The notes: generated by a model from the letters alone, not told the origin. Positions 24,552-36,790 are shown, counted from the first letter of the stretch. The stretch: 64,000 nucleotides of DNA from Turnera subulata (GCA_028386065.3 JAKUCV010002229.1:207536-271535), one strand, 5' to 3'. Program-made: numbers and translations.

Positions 24552-27420
24552 ATGGCGGGAGCAGGTTCAAAACAGGCTACATCAAGTACACAGTCAGGAG
24601 AGATGGCTTCTACATCCAGATGGTCGAGGATCCTAGTATCTAGTTCGAAGCTTACTGTGGAGATATTTGACGGTACCGGTCATTTTGGCATGTGGCAGTG
24701 TGAGGTCGTTGACTCGCTATTCTAGCAGGGACTTGATGTTTTTATTGAAGAAGAGAAACCTGACGATATCAGTAACAAGGAGTGGGCCGACGTAAACAAG
24801 TTGGCGTGCGGAACAATTCGATCGTGTTTGTCCAGGGGGCAGAAATATGCATTCAAAAATGAAGTTTCTGCACACAAAATGTGGAAGGCATTGGAAGACA
24901 CCTTCTTGAGGAAGAGTGGTCAGAATAAGCTTCTGATGAAGAAGAGATTGTTCCGGTTCGAGTATCGACCAGGTTCTACGATGAATGAACACATTACTTT
25001 GTTTAAAAAATTAGTAGCAAACCTGTTCAATTTAGATGTTATATTTGAAGATGAAGACTTGGCGTTGATGCTGTTATCATCTCTTCCCGATGAATTCGAG
25101 CACCTGGAGACTACGCTACTTCATGGGAAGGAGAATGTATCATTGGAGGCTGTATCTTCTGCTTTGTATAGTCACGAGTTGAGACAACAAGATAAAGTGA
25201 AGAACAAAGCACCTGCAGCAGATGAAGCCTTAGTGGCTAGAGGACAACAGCAAGGCCAGTCAAAGGGAAGAAGAGGAAGATCCAAATCAAGAAGCAAAGT
25301 GCCAAAGATGAGTGTGCCTTTTGTCATGAGAAAGGACATTGGAAGAAAGGCTGTCCGAAGTTGAAAAAGAAGGGAAAGACTCCACAAGATGCAAATGTTG
25401 CAGAATGCAAGAGTGATGCAGAATCAGACACTTCTTTAGTTGCTTCACCTTCAACATCACACGTTGATGAGTGGATTTTGGATTCTGGTTGCACCTACCA
25501 TATGTGCCCCATTCGGGAATGGTTCTTTGACCTTGAAGAGCTCAATGGCGGGGTTGTTTTCATGGGCAATGACAATCCATGTAAAACAGCAAGGATAGGT
25601 TCAATCAAGTTGAAAAATCATGATGGATCCACTAGAATTTTGAAAGATGTTCGATATGTTCCTAAGTTGAAGAAGAATATCATTTCTTTGGGGGCCTTAG
25701 AATCAAAAGGCCTAGTTGTCACTATCCGAGATGGAATTCTTAAAGAAACATCAGGAGCATTGGTGATGTTAAAAGGCTTGAGGAAGAATAATCTGTATTA
25801 CTACCAAGGTAGTACAGTAATTGGGGCAGTTGCAGCAGTAACTTCTGGAAGCAAGAAGGATGCAGAGGCAACAAAGCTATGGCATATGCGTTTGGGACAT
25901 GCTGGTGAAAAATCCTTGCAGTTTCTTGCCAAGCAGGGATTGTTGAAAGGTACAAAGACTTGAAAATTGGAATTTTGTGAGCATTGTGTTCTGGGAAAGC
26001 AACGAAGAGTGAAGTTTGGCACTACTATCCATGATACTAAAGGGATTTTGGACTATGTGCATTCAGATTTGTGGGGACCTGCCAAGACTCCATCTCTTAG
26101 AGGTAGACACTATTTTGTCACTTTTGTTGATGATTTTTCCAGAAGAGTGTGGGTGTTTACAATGAAGAAGAAGGATGAAGTGCTTGGGATTTTCCTTATG
26201 TGGAAAAATCAGGTTGAGAACCAAACAGGAAGAAAGATTAAAGTTCTCCGAACAGACAATGGTGGAGAATATACGAGTGATCCTTTCTTGAAGATATGCC
26301 AAGATTGTGGCATAGTTCGGCAATTCACAGTCAAAAAAACACCACAGCAGAACGGGGTGTCAGAGCGTATGAACAAGACATTGGTGGAGAAAGTTCGTTG
26401 TATGTTGTCTAATGCTGGGCTAGGCAGAAATTTTTGGGCTGAGGCTGTGACATATGCTCAACATCTTGTAAATCGATTGCCACATTCTGCTTTAGGTGGC
26501 AAGGCCCCTTTGGAGGTATGGTCTGGGAAACCTGCTACAGATTATGATTCTTTGCGTGTGTTTGGCTCCACTGCATACTACCATGTGAATCAATCAAAGT
26601 TAGATCCACGAGCAAAGAAGGCTCTATTTATGGGTCTTAATGCTGGAGTGAAGGGATACCATCTTTTATGTCTAGAGGCAAAGAAGACTATTATCAACAG
26701 GGATGTTACCTTTGATGAATCTGCCATGTTGACTATGGTAAATCGAGAAGGAGTTGGTGGTACTTCACAGCAGGTGGAGTGTGTATCAAAGCAGGTGGAG
26801 TTTGAGCCTACTATGGTGATCCCAACTAAGAGCACCAATGGTGACTCTCCATTGATAGAGGAAGAGTCAGATGAAGAAGAGGTTCACCTCCGACTCAAGA
26901 ACCTACGCAGCTGTTCGAGTCAATTGCCACTAGTAGACCAAGACGAGAAAGGAGAAAACCAGAACGTCTCATTAAAACGGTGGCCTATGCACTTCCAGTC
27001 GTTGATGATGTTCCTTTCACTTTTTCAGAAGCCATTCGGAGTTCTGAAAGTAGCAGTTGGAAAGAGAAAATAGAGGAGGAGATGAAATCTCTTTAGAAGA
27101 ACAAGACATGGAAGTTGACACAACTACCAAAGGGAAAGAAGGCAATTGGATGGAAATGGGTATTTGCGAAAAAAGAAGGATTTCTTGACAAGAATAATGT
27201 TCGCTACAAGGCAAGATTGGTGGCTAAAGGCTACGCTCAGAAGGAGATAATTGATTGTAATAAGGTATTTTCTCCAGTTGTGAAGCATTCCTCCATTAGA
27301 ATTCTGTTGGCCTTGGTAGCACAGTTGAATTTGGAGCTAGCTCAACTTGATGTGAAGATTGCATTCTTACATGGTGACTTGAAGGAGGAAATCTATATGA
27401 CTCCGCCCGATGGATACAAA
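24552..27420 (+). pseudogene. Tork-1 gag-pol, 5' portion (gag, zinc knuckle, protease, integrase, RT start)
   Basis: Starts MAGAGSKQATSS at 24552, with a stop at 24723. Gag continues through HKMWKALEDTFLRK and SSLPDEFEHLETTLLHGK. A frameshift before the zinc knuckle near 25310 leaves a CAFCHEKGHWKKGC-type reading in a second frame. Protease shows the DSG site in WILDSGCTYHMC (about 25480). GAG-pre-integrase has LWHMRLGHAGEKS and, after a stop at 25961, CEHCVLGKQ. The integrase catalytic residues are visible as D in HSDLWGP, D in LRTDNGGEY and E in QNGVSERMN. The RT begins with KAIGWKWVFAKK and ends in DGDLKEE-like LHGDLKEEIYMTPPDGY at the SIRE-1 insertion. Several stops and frameshifts make it non-functional. 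Confidence 0.9.
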
Positions 27421-28394
27421 TGTTAGAAATAGTGTTTTGCTAATGCCTTCTTGTCTCATACAGGTTTTGATATTGACAAACCGGACATTAATTCAAAATG
27501 ACGACAAACCCGAGGCAAAAAGAAATCTCTCCCGATGCAAAAAGAAATGACTCAAAGAGAAGAAATGTAAAGTGAAGAAGAGCACAAGAATTGAAGCACA
27601 AGAAGTTTAGGAACCTAATTGTAAAAGGTTAACACTCAAATTCTTCTAAGATGTTAGCTCAAACATAATCAATTTTTTCTCATGCATAGCATTCTTTTTA
27701 TCAATCATAAAAATGGTTTTTGAGCACTAAACATCGATGTTCCTGCCTTCTAAAAGGTTTATCAAAAGTGGCAGTAGCTCAAAACATCGATGTTTGCATC
27801 CCAAACATCGATGTTCTCCTAACCGATTGCATTTCAAGATGTTTTGCAAAAACACTATTCAAACATTGATGTTCACTTTTCAAACAAAGATGTTCTACTG
27901 TTCAAACATCGATGTTCATAGTTTAAACATCGATGTTCTACTGTTCATTGTTTTAGTGACCGTTGGACCACAACATCGATGTTTAAGTTTAGAACATCGA
28001 TGTTTTAGTGACCGTTGGCCCAATAATTCATATTTATTGGCCAAACATCGATGTTCTAATGCTAAACATCGATGTTGTGCCGTTTTAAGTAGAAACCTTT
28101 TGCATCTTTCTATGTTGTTTTGTCTAAAGGTGTTTTGGAACGATTCCCCAACGGTCATATAAGTTTTTTGACATATAAATAGAGCATTTACACCTCTGTT
28201 TATTAAAAATCAACTCTCCATACATTTATCATTCATTGATACACATTCATTAAAGTTTTTGTGAGCTAATATCCTTGAGATTTGAGAGAGTTACCTTATA
28301 GTGCTTATCTTGTTACTCATATCCACTCTTTGAGAGAGCTTTTGTTTGAGTGATTTTAAAGTGTTGTTCATACACCTTAAGGGAGGATTGTTCC
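27421..28394 (+). repeat. SIRE-1 5' LTR, first piece
   Basis: TGTTAGAAATAGTG up to gggaggattgttcc, followed by the GyA insert. The last five bases gttcc are the TSD of that insert. It contains the AACATCGATGTT array. Confidence 0.92.
27729..28077. repeat. AACATCGATGTT palindrome array (SIRE-1 5' LTR)
   Basis: Eleven copies or near copies of the 12-bp palindrome AACATCGATGTT, mostly in pairs with about 22 bp between centres. One partner of the first pair is missing compared with the 3' LTR, and a few members carry single changes (for example AACATTGATGTT). The repeated His-Arg-Cys and Asn-Ile-Asp-Val codons in frames across it are a by-product of this motif. Confidence 0.92.
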
Positions 28395-29708
28395 TGAAAC
28401 GCCCCGACCTGTATTTACCGTACACAGTAAACACGTGCCGGAACTGTGACAACCCAACCAAAATCAAGCCCAGCATACAGTGTGTACAACAGAAACTCGG
28501 GCCAACAGCCAAAAATTGGAAACATCATAAATAACAAAACCGGCCCAATGGCTCAATAATATCAATAAAATGCACAGCGGAAGACTTAATAACTCACAAA
28601 ATACTGTATGCGACACTGATGCAAACTATGGATCCGAGCCCTGTCCAAGGGATAACACCGCAGCCTGTCAGGAATGCACCAAACCTGTAACACAAATAAC
28701 TCATCCTACGGGATGAAAGCCCGCAGGTGAGGGGTGAGTCTGAAGTGCTCACCGACGAAGGAAAGACAATCAATATGCACACTATAACTACTCAAGTCAA
28801 ACACAGGCTAAACAGCCAAACACACCAAAACAAAGACTCGTCCCAAAACCGGTCCAAGACCAAAAGACCCAAATAAAATCCAATTTTCCAATTTTATCTT
28901 TCCGGGCCCCGTCACGGATTAGCTAGAGGTCAGACCTGGTTATGAACATATTCCGGGTGCCAGACCAAATCCAGAGAACCCAGGGATTGACATCCCAAAA
29001 ATACGAACCCAGGGATAGACATCCCAAAAATAATCACGGGATAGACATCCCAAGCATAGACATGCTTATCACATGTAACCCAGGTCAAGGCCACCACAAA
29101 ATAGTCTTAAACCATCGAGTCGTACCACTACCTATCACGTGACAATTATATTATCGTCATCAAAATCAAATCACAGGGATCGACATCCCTAACCAAAATA
29201 CCGGGATAGACATCCCTATCCAAAATCAAGGATCGACATCCTTATCACAGTTTATTATTAATCCATTTTATACTTATGGTCAAGACACGAAAATAAATAT
29301 TCAAAACCCGACGCACGGGGATAAACATCCCAAAAATACCAAATCAACATACTGGGATAAACATCCCGACAACAATCACAACAAAAGCAACAACCAACAG
29401 TGCAATAAACATCAAACACAATAACCGAGTAATACAGGCACATATTGAAGGAAATCCATCCTCACCTGATGTGTCTCTGAAACTGCTATCCGGTCAAACC
29501 TCGATACCCCTATATGTATATATAGGAACACAACAATCACTTATAATGCACAACAATAATGATTATGCATGATATCGTTTTAATTGTATTTAGACGGCTT
29601 GTCTGTTCATTTTATTATATCCATAGTTATCTTATTACCAAACAGTTCTTCCAACTTGGTGGTAATTAATTTAATCCAACGGTTATTTAATAATATAACA
29701 ATTCAAAA
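28395..29708 (-). repeat. GyA truncated 3' LTR
   Basis: TGAAACGCCCCGACCTG to caattcaaaa, nearly identical to 31608-32922. It stops abruptly where ORF-A-related sequence begins. The GyA dyad array is present at 28983-29367. Confidence 0.88.
28983..29367. repeat. GyA dyad array, copy 3
   Basis: Same series of GGGAT..ATCCC dyads, including AAGCAT-AGAC-ATGCTT and AAGGAT-CGAC-ATCCTT. The first member is GGGATTGACATCCC. Confidence 0.85.
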
Positions 29709-29787
29709 TGCATGCGTGGAGCTCTTCCCTCACATGAAAAACGTGCAAAAACTTGTAAAAGACCTAGAGAAGCAAGTAGCTCCATAG
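29709..29787 (+). pseudogene. ORF-A, copy 1: only the C-terminal tail remains
   Basis: The last 25 codons read NACVELFPHMKNVQKLVKDL then EKQVAP and a stop. They align with the end of the intact copy at 38638 (ACMGLSSQVENVRKHVNELE then KQMTS and stop), sharing A-C, L, N-V, K, V and LEKQ at the same spacing. The start was removed when this point was joined to the GyA LTR. An upstream methionine at 29584 is encoded by LTR sequence and is not part of the gene. The following sequence also resembles the 3' flank of the other ORF-A (CTTCT..TTGTAA..TTATGAAT). Confidence 0.7.
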
Positions 29788-30647
29788 AGTACTTCTTCTC
29801 CTGTTGTAAAACCTTATGAATTAAATAAAATAAGTTTCCTTTTAAATCAAAATTCTTGTATTACAAAGTTTTATGTTAAACAGAAAATCAAAACATATCA
29901 AAGCAAAATAAAAATCAGCAATAAGAATATAAAATCAATCATAAACAGATTAAAAACAAAATTCGTTTAACAAACCAAGACATAAAGAAGTTAAAACAAA
30001 AATATATTTCATGATCGGTGCTCGTATCGGACGTAAACATCCTCGAACCCAAGAAACGTGACACGTACAGCTAACGGTGACGTCTGTTTTCCCCGTGGAA
30101 AAGACATCCGTTAACTCGCACGGTGACGATCACGAGAGCGTCCTGTGTCCCTCGAAAAAAATGTACCCACTTGTTCACAGATTCCGCATGAGCCAAAATG
30201 GTCTGTCAAGTCTCGTATCTCTCCACGATGTCCGAACAGGTGTAAGCTTGTCGCACATGCGCTCTACTCGAGGTATGGTCCCATCAGTCTAGCCACAACG
30301 GTCACGGATGCGTGTGATAAAAGATGCAGGAAAATATAGTAAAACCATAAAAAGAAAGGACAAAGTAGCCAGAGCGAAAGAAAATCGTGTGTTAGAAAAG
30401 AGCTGAAAAACACTGGCATAGTAGCCCGAAAAACGTATAAAGTAACAAAGCAATAAATGAAGCAACGACAAAATTTTCAAAAAGAAAATCTTGAAAATCG
30501 AAAACAGTAATCACGCTCCCCATAAGAGTATAAAAGAAACGGAGCAGTGAGGTGTAAATCATCAAAAGCATCTAAAAGCAACAAAACATCCAGGCAACCA
30601 AAACCACAAAACCCTGAAAAACAAAACACCAACACGTCCGAAACAAC
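29788..30647 (+). promoter_or_regulatory. Region between ORF-A and ORF-B, copy 1: ORF-A 3' end and ORF-B promoter
   Basis: AT-rich ORF-A 3' flank with aattaaataaaata (about 29819), then a less AT-rich stretch with two TGACG motifs (ggtgacgtct near 30076 and ggtgacgatc near 30121). A TATA box tataaaag is at 30529-30536, 112 bp before the ORF-B start. The leader taaatcatcaaaagcatc (30555-30572) closely matches the leader of the other ORF-B copy. Confidence 0.65.
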
Positions 30648-31331
30648 ATGCCTGCTCCCTCATCCGTCTTCTTCGTCGAAGGTGCCAATCTAGGCAGAAG
30701 GAACCGACTGGCCTACAACATGGTCAACGAGCGTGCTGTAGAACTACCGAACGAGCTCGGCAGAATGCCACGTCTAGTCTTCATCGACGAACTCTACTCA
30801 TCGCGGTTCTTCACCACTCCCATGGAAGAGACGTTCTTCTTGGAGGACCATGGCACTCTGAGGACCTCCTACTACGGCTCGGCAAACTCCATCATGTTCT
30901 TCATCTTCGAAAGACTTCAGGAGTTCAACCTAGAGTCCACTTGCCACTTCCTGGAGCAGGGTACCTACTACCAACTCTCGATGACGGCCCAGAGCATGCC
31001 CAGAGTCACTCGTCTGCCCGTAACTTGGCCAAAAGCCCGACTACTGATGTGGAACTGTAGAGGAGTCGTTAGGCGTTCCCAGGAGTTCTCGTGTACCCTG
31101 AGGGACTTGAAGAACCAGTACAAGCCAAACATGGTTCTTCTGACGGAGACCCAGTGGCAACCTCAAGACGATCACGGTCTCATCCCACTCCGGTTCCCTC
31201 AAGCTAGCCGGTTCGAGCTTCCTGGCCAGAACAACGCTGGCGGCATGTGGTTCACGTGGAGCGACAACATCCAAGTCAACATCAACAACGACCCCAACAA
31301 CTTCAGGGTCAACGTCGTTCCGAGGAGATAA
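30648..31331 (+). CDS. ORF-B, copy 1: 227-aa protein with partial endonuclease/exonuclease/phosphatase-like C-terminus
   Basis: Complete frame MPAPSSVFFVEG to VNVVPRR. Residues 1-125 match nothing I know; they contain RMPRLVFIDELYSSRFF and YYGSANSIMFFI, both strictly kept in the second copy. Residues 127-215 resemble the first part of LINE-type EEP endonucleases: RLLMWNCRG (N136), LRDLKNQYKPNMVLLTET (E167) and GGMWFTW (198-204). The GDFN and SDH motifs that complete an EEP active site are absent because the protein ends first, so nuclease activity is doubtful. It lies antisense in the GyA element, with its own TATA box. The second copy (37279-37962) has the same length with no gaps and about 73% identity, including the start. 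Function unknown. It could be a captured host gene, a domesticated LINE fusion or a viral remnant. Confidence 0.8.
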   Translation: MPAPSSVFFVEGANLGRRNRLAYNMVNERAVELPNELGRMPRLVFIDELYSSRFFTTPMEETFFLEDHGTLRTSYYGSANSIMFFIFERLQEFNLESTCHFLEQGTYYQLSMTAQSMPRVTRLPVTWPKARLLMWNCRGVVRRSQEFSCTLRDLKNQYKPNMVLLTETQWQPQDDHGLIPLRFPQASRFELPGQNNAGGMWFTWSDNIQVNINNDPNNFRVNVVPRR

Positions 31332-31607
31332 ATGTATTTTCTTTTTTTTTTAAAGAAATATCAATGTAATATCTATGTTTGTAATCAAAATATTAGTATT
31401 ATTAATAATATTTATATTTCCGCTTATTTATGGCATCATTACCTCTAATGTGTATGTTCTGCGACAGCTGGCGTCCCTTGACTGGATCCATAATGCACTA
31501 ACTAAAATGATATAAAATAATAAACAAATAGAGCGAACTATGCAAACAAGAACAACAAACACACAAAGACTGCCCAACAAGACCTAACGCCCGCTCCGCT
31601 ACCAAAA
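31332..31607 (-). other. GyA leader and primer-binding site joined to ORF-B 3' flank
   Basis: The right end (31589-31607) is the primer site of GyA (minus strand TTTTGGTAGCGGAGC). A possible gag start MDPVKGRQLSQNIHIRG begins at 31491 on the minus strand. From about 31440 leftwards the sequence is AT-rich, with no retroelement character, and is taken as the ORF-B 3' flank. Confidence 0.55.
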
Positions 31608-34600
31608 TGAAACGCCCCGACCCGTATTTACCGTACACTGTAAACACGTGCCGGAACTGTGACAACCCAACCAAAATCAAGCCCAGCATACAGTGTGTAC
31701 AACAGAAACTCGGGCCCAACAGCCCAAAATAGGAAACATCATAAGTAACAAAACCGGCCCAATGGCTCAATAATATCAATAAAATGCACAGCGGAAGACT
31801 TAATAACTCACAAAACACTGTATGCGACACTGATGCAAACTATGGATCCGCGCCCTGTCCAAGAGATAACGCCGCAGCCTGTCTGGAATGCACCAAACCT
31901 GTAACACAAATAACTCATCCTACGGGATGAAAGCTCGCAGGTGAAGGGTGAGTCCGAAGTGCTCACCGACGAAGGAAAGAAAATCAATATGCACACTGTA
32001 ACTACTCAAGTCAAACACAGGCTAAATAGCCAAACACACCAAAACAAAGACTCGTCCCAAAACCGGTCCAAGACCAAAAGACCCAAATAAAATCCAATTT
32101 TCCAATTTTATCTTTCCGGGCCCCGTCACGGATTAGCTAGAAGTCAGACCTGGTTATCAACATATTCCGGGTGCCAGACCAAATCTAGAGAACCCAGGGA
32201 TCGACATCCCAAAAATACGAACCCAGGGATAGACATCCCAAAAATAATCACGGGATAGACATCCCAAGCGTAGACATGCTTATCACAAGTAACCCAGGTC
32301 AAGGCCACCACAAAATAGTCTTAAGCCATCGAGTCGTACCACTACCTATCACGTGACAATTATATTATCATCATCAAAATCAAATCACAGGGATCGACAT
32401 CCCTAACAAAAATACCAGGATAGACATCCCTATCCAAAATCAAGGATCCACATCCTTATCACAATTTATTATTAATCCATTTTATACTTATGGTCAAAAC
32501 ACGAAAATAAATATTCAAAACCCGACGCACGGGGATAAACATCCCAAAAATACCAAATCAACATACTGGGATAAACATCCCGACAACAATCACAACAAAA
32601 GCAACAACCAACAGTGCAATAAACATCAAACACAATAACCGAGTAATACAGGCACATATTGAAGGAAATCCATCCTCACCTGATGTGTCTCTGAAACTGC
32701 TATCCGGTCAAACCTCGATACCCCTATATGTATATATAGGAACACAACAATCACTTATAATGCACAACAAAAATGATTATGCATGATACCAGTTTAATTG
32801 TATTTAGACGGCTTATCTGTTCATTTTATTATATCCATAGTTATCTTATTACCAAACAGTTCTTCCAACTTGGTGGTAATTAATTTAATCCAACGGTTAT
32901 TTAATAATATAACAATTCAAAACTTGTACATACTAAGTAGTTAGATTTAATGTATAACAAAATCATTGGACGAAAATATTACAACAGTTAATGAATTAAT
33001 ATTTCAAAATAACATTACCGTTAATAAAATAAAATTTAATTAGCCTCAAAATAAATTTTGCACGGGTTATATGTGAAAATAAAATCGGTAGAAATAATTG
33101 TAATTAAACCCTTATTATTTTAGTCCAAAATAAACTCGTATATATATATAGTCAAGAATATAAATTACGATTTTTTATTATTTAGCCGATGAAAATATAG
33201 GTAATAGTAGTATTTATATAAGATTGAAATTGATAAATAAATAAGGTATGGGCCTATTATCATTTAGCCCAGAGGAACGGTAGTTAAACGTATTAGAAAC
33301 GTATTAACGTAATTAGGAAATTAAGCCCAGGGGACCTTCACTTGCGTTTAGTCCATCGGAGAAAATAATAAAACAACTTCGAATTAAATAAATAAAAGAC
33401 TTAATGAAATTACAAATTATGGGCCTTTAATTATAATTAGCCCAATTAAAACAATTAAAACCAAAAATTAAATTCAATGGGCCTTTTATGAGCCCAGGTA
33501 AAACGTAAATAAAATTAAAACAGAAATTTAAATACTATGGGCTTTTTAATAGCCCAATCAGAAAATAAAGACATAAAGTAAATAATTGCATAATAACATA
33601 AATAGAAACATAAATGAAATAATAAAAAGCATAAAATAAATAAAATCAGAATTAAATGAAACTTAAATTAAATTGCATAAAATAAAAGTATTGATTAACA
33701 TTAATTAACTTAATTAATCATTCCATTAATTATCGTTTTAATGTCCGTGTCCGTAATCGTTCGGGTTCGATAAATGATGCAAAAGGGTCCAAGGCTCGGG
33801 TTTTACCCAATTGGTCCATTTCCGAGCTCGCCGGAAATATCCCGAAGCTGCCGGAAACTCGCCGGAATCCTGCGAGGTACTGTTCACGATGGCAGCAACC
33901 CCCCCTCTGCTACTGTTCCTCTAGTTGCAACACAGCCCAAGACACCAGACCCACTACTAACACCTCCAAAGCCACGGCCACACCGTGGTGACCGGAACAC
34001 CACCCCAAAGCCATAACAACAACACCCAACCCCAACATACCCTCAATCAAACCACCCATTCATCAATCACCCTCCGACGATCAGAGCCACCACAAAACAA
34101 AACAACCCAATCAATTCAAAAACTCAAATCGATTAAAGAAAGGGAAGAGAAGAAGAAAGAGGTGTGGCCAGAGACTCACCCAGCCTTGGCTTCGTCGGCT
34201 GCGGGTCGAGGGAGGAGAAGAGAGGCAGATTGAGGGGATAGAGCAGCGCGAGGAAGAGGAAGAAAGGATGGGGCGGTCGTCGCGGTGGCGAAGGGAGAAG
34301 AAGAGGTCGGCACCGCGAGAACAGGGAAGAGAGATCGGTGGCGACTAAACCGAAGTGAGGCAGGGTCCTCGCACGAGATTCGCCGAGTGGAGGGGGCAGC
34401 TTCGACAACAGTGAGCTCTGCTTTCGGTGAAGGTCGCAAGCGAAGGCAGAGGGAGGAGACTGGTTGTAGCGGCGGGGGAAAGGCGTCGCAGTAAGGAGAA
34501 GCACCGACGGCGGCTCGCTTCTCCACGACTAGTGCGGCGGTGACGAGAAGTGGAGGGTAGAGAGGAGTTGCAGAGACGCCTCTCACAGCGGCGTCGTCCG

Positions 34601-35259
34601 GCAGGGGAAAGGATGGTGGAGGCGCGTGTGAGGATGGAGGCAGGGATGGAAAGGGAGAAAGGAAGAGGAAGATGGGAGGGATGGTGTGTGTGGGTCGGTG
34701 GTTCACAGGTGGTCTCGGTGATGGTGGAGTTTACTGGGAGAGGGAGAAGAAAAGTAAAGGAGAGGGGATGGATGTGTAGAATCGAGTAGAGGAGAGGAGA
34801 AAAAAAAATGAAGAAGAGAAAAGGAGAGAACAAAGAAAAATCAGAAGAAAGGATGGGGAAGGGAACAACAAGTCACGGGGAAACAAGGAAAGAAAGAGAG
34901 GTGGGCCGGCTGAAGAAAAATGTGGTGGCGGCTGGAAGAAGAAAACAAGGAGAAGGGGAAAGAAAAGGAAAAGTAAGGAAGAATGGCCAACGAACCGGAT
35001 TTTCGTCCCGAGTCCGAAAATACAACTTGGGCTCGAAAAATCCGATTAATACCCCTAAACGTCGTCCATGTCTCAGAATTGAAAACCGAGGCTCGATTAG
35101 TTAAAAAAATACTCCCGAGCACGGGAAAACCCTCGGTTACGAAAAACGACGCCCGATTTATCTTGAATTAATTACCCAAGATTAATTCAATAGTAAATCA
35201 TGGTAAAAAGACTTTTACAGTCCCGGTAAAAATTCAAAATTTTTACCCGGGCTGTTACA
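31608..35259 (-). repeat. GyA 5' LTR (3652 bp)
   Basis: TGAAACGCCCCGACCCG to CGGGCTGTTACA. Compared with the solo LTR at 8389-12910 it shares both ends and the dyad array. The middle (about 32700-34800) is different or highly diverged: an AT-rich part with repeated gggcctttaat/agccca segments, then a GC-rich, purine-rich part (34130-35000). Open frames within it have only low-complexity composition. Confidence 0.85.
32197..32581. repeat. GyA dyad array, copy 4
   Basis: Same series as the other arrays. Here one arm pair has drifted (AAGCGT-AGAC-ATGCTT) and one core has changed (AGGATCCACATCCT). Confidence 0.85.
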
Positions 35260-35264
35260 GTTCC

Positions 35265-35588
35265 ATTGTAGCAACTCATAGGAAGAGTGTTTTCTTTCCT
35301 TGAGAGAAGTCTTGAAGTGAGGTATCTTCAAGCAAGTAGAGCTTCGTGTGGCTCGGGCTCTAGGTTTGTATACAGTTTGTTAAGCACCAAGAAGCTTAAC
35401 CTAGATAGTGAAATCTTCGAGAGAGTCTCTCGGAGGACTGGATTAGCCACACAAGTTGTGTGTGTGAACCAGTATAAAATTCAGTGCGTCCTTCATTCTT
35501 TCAATTCCGCAATTATTTCCTGCAAGTTTTTGATTTTTTCCATAAAACGCTATTCACCCCCCTCTAGCGTAGGGCACCTGTTCTAACA
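35265..35588 (+). repeat. SIRE-1 5' LTR, second piece
   Basis: Resumes with attgtagcaactcatagg after the second copy of gttcc and ends CACCTGTTCTAACA. It matches 40861-41184 of the 3' LTR. Confidence 0.92.
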
Positions 35589-35642
35589 ATTGGTAGCGAA
35601 GCCTAACTCTCTGAAAAACTTAACCGTTTGCGAGAAACTTTG

Positions 35643-36790
35643 CATGGCTTTTTCAAGAAATTTGTATGCAGGAATCGGTGAAGGAAAATCCATTACCCGT
35701 CCACCTTTCTTCGATGGCGCCAACTACACATATTGGAAGGAGAGGATGAGGATCTTCATCTAAGCGAACAACTTCGCTCTTTGGCTAATAATAAAGAACG
35801 GAGATCAAATCCCAACAAAGAAAGTTGGTGAAGCCATCGTGACAAAGACGGAGGTGGAGTACAATGCTGAAGACATCTAGAAAGCTAAAAACAACTCCAT
35901 GGCAATCAACATGCTCTACTGTGCAGTCAACCCCGATGATTACCAAATGATCTCATGCTGCACTACCGCCAAGGAGATGTGGGACATGCTGGAAGTTACC
36001 TATGAAGAAACCAACAGCGAGGAAGAAGAAACGGCCAACCTATGTCTCATGGCACGAGAGGAAGAGCCGGAAGAGGTAAGTACTTCTCACTCAAGCGAAG
36101 AATATACTTTTGAAGAATTGCAAGATGCATTTAATGAGCTTTATGGTAAATACATTTAGGCATCTAGAACTAATAAGGGCTTAAAGAAACAAGTTGCAAC
36201 TCTAGAAAATGATATGGAGAAAGTGTCAAGTGAAAATGAAAAGCTTAGAGAAGAGAATAAGTTTTACGGAAAGAGGAGTGCTAATAAACCGGAAAGTCCA
36301 ATTAAGGAATGTGCATCATGTAAATCACTAAAGGAACAAGTTGGAGAACTTGAAACAAAAACTAGGGAGTGTTCATCATGTGAGACATTAAAAGAACAAG
36401 TTAATGAACTTGAACAACACTAAAGAAATTTAACACCCCTAAAAAAAACTTGAATTCTCTCTTAGGTACTTTGCAATCAACCAAACATGGAGTAGGTTTC
36501 AAGAATGAACCTAAGAAGAAGAAAGTTGAAAAAAAACCTAGGAAACCTATGTTTCAACATAAAGAAATCAAGGTAAGCAAAGTGCACAAACATAGGCACC
36601 ATAGTAATTATTATCAACCTAGAAGGATGCACAACCCAAACGTTATTTGCCATTATTGCAATAGAATAGGACACATTGCTCCTGTTTGCTGTACTAGGCA
36701 TAGGCATTGGGCGCAAGAAGAAGCTCATTACCGTTATGCTTCTAACCCTCAAGGACCCAAAAAGATTTGGGTACCAAAAACCCATTGATT
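35643..36790 (+). pseudogene. SIRE-1 gag (broken, internal deletion)
   Basis: Copia gag starting MAFSRNLYAGIGEGKSITRP (35643), with FFDGANYTYWKERMRIFI typical of SIRE gag. There are stops at about 35762 and 35879. It continues AINMLYCAVNPDDYQMI and KEMWDMLEVTYEETN. A deletion then joins straight to ETANLCLMAREEEPEE. Coiled-coil segments follow (36178-36420, repeated ECASCKSLKEQVGELETK / ECSSCETLKEQVNELEQ), then a basic stretch and the CCHC knuckle CHYCNRIGHIAPVC near 36650. Several stops separate these pieces. Gag packages the element RNA; this copy cannot make an intact protein. Confidence 0.88.

Larger units (their letters stand above)
28395..35259 (-). mobile_element. GyA element with truncated 3' LTR and antisense ORF-A/ORF-B unit
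   Basis: Flanked by TSD gttcc (28390-28394 and 35260-35264). On the minus strand, the 5' LTR is 31608-35259, the primer site TTTTGGTAGCGGAGCGGGC is at about 31589-31607, and a short leader with a possible gag start (MDPVKGRQLSQN, 31491) follows. Then comes foreign sequence carrying ORF-B and the tail of ORF-A on the plus strand, then 1.3 kb of 3' LTR (28395-29708). The remaining internal region and the first 2.3 kb of the 3' LTR are missing, so the element cannot move by itself. No gag-pol domains remain. The gypsy assignment rests on LTR ends, primer site and similarity of layout to Tekay-type LTRs. Confidence 0.8.

Noticed and set aside
27737..28162. Open frames with repeated KHRCS / NIDV-like peptides (also 40107-40604 and 39426-39701)
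   Set aside because: They are translations of the AACATCGATGTT palindrome array, which gives similar peptides in all frames and on both strands. No start context or conserved product.
29584..29708. Start of the 67-codon frame at 29584 as the N-terminus of ORF-A
   Set aside because: Codons before 29709 are GyA LTR sequence also present at about 32798-32922 without ORF-A, so the fusion is accidental.
34133..35122. Arg/Glu-rich and Pro/Ser-rich open frames on both strands
   Set aside because: Low-complexity purine-rich part of the GyA LTR; frames overlap in all phases and match no family.
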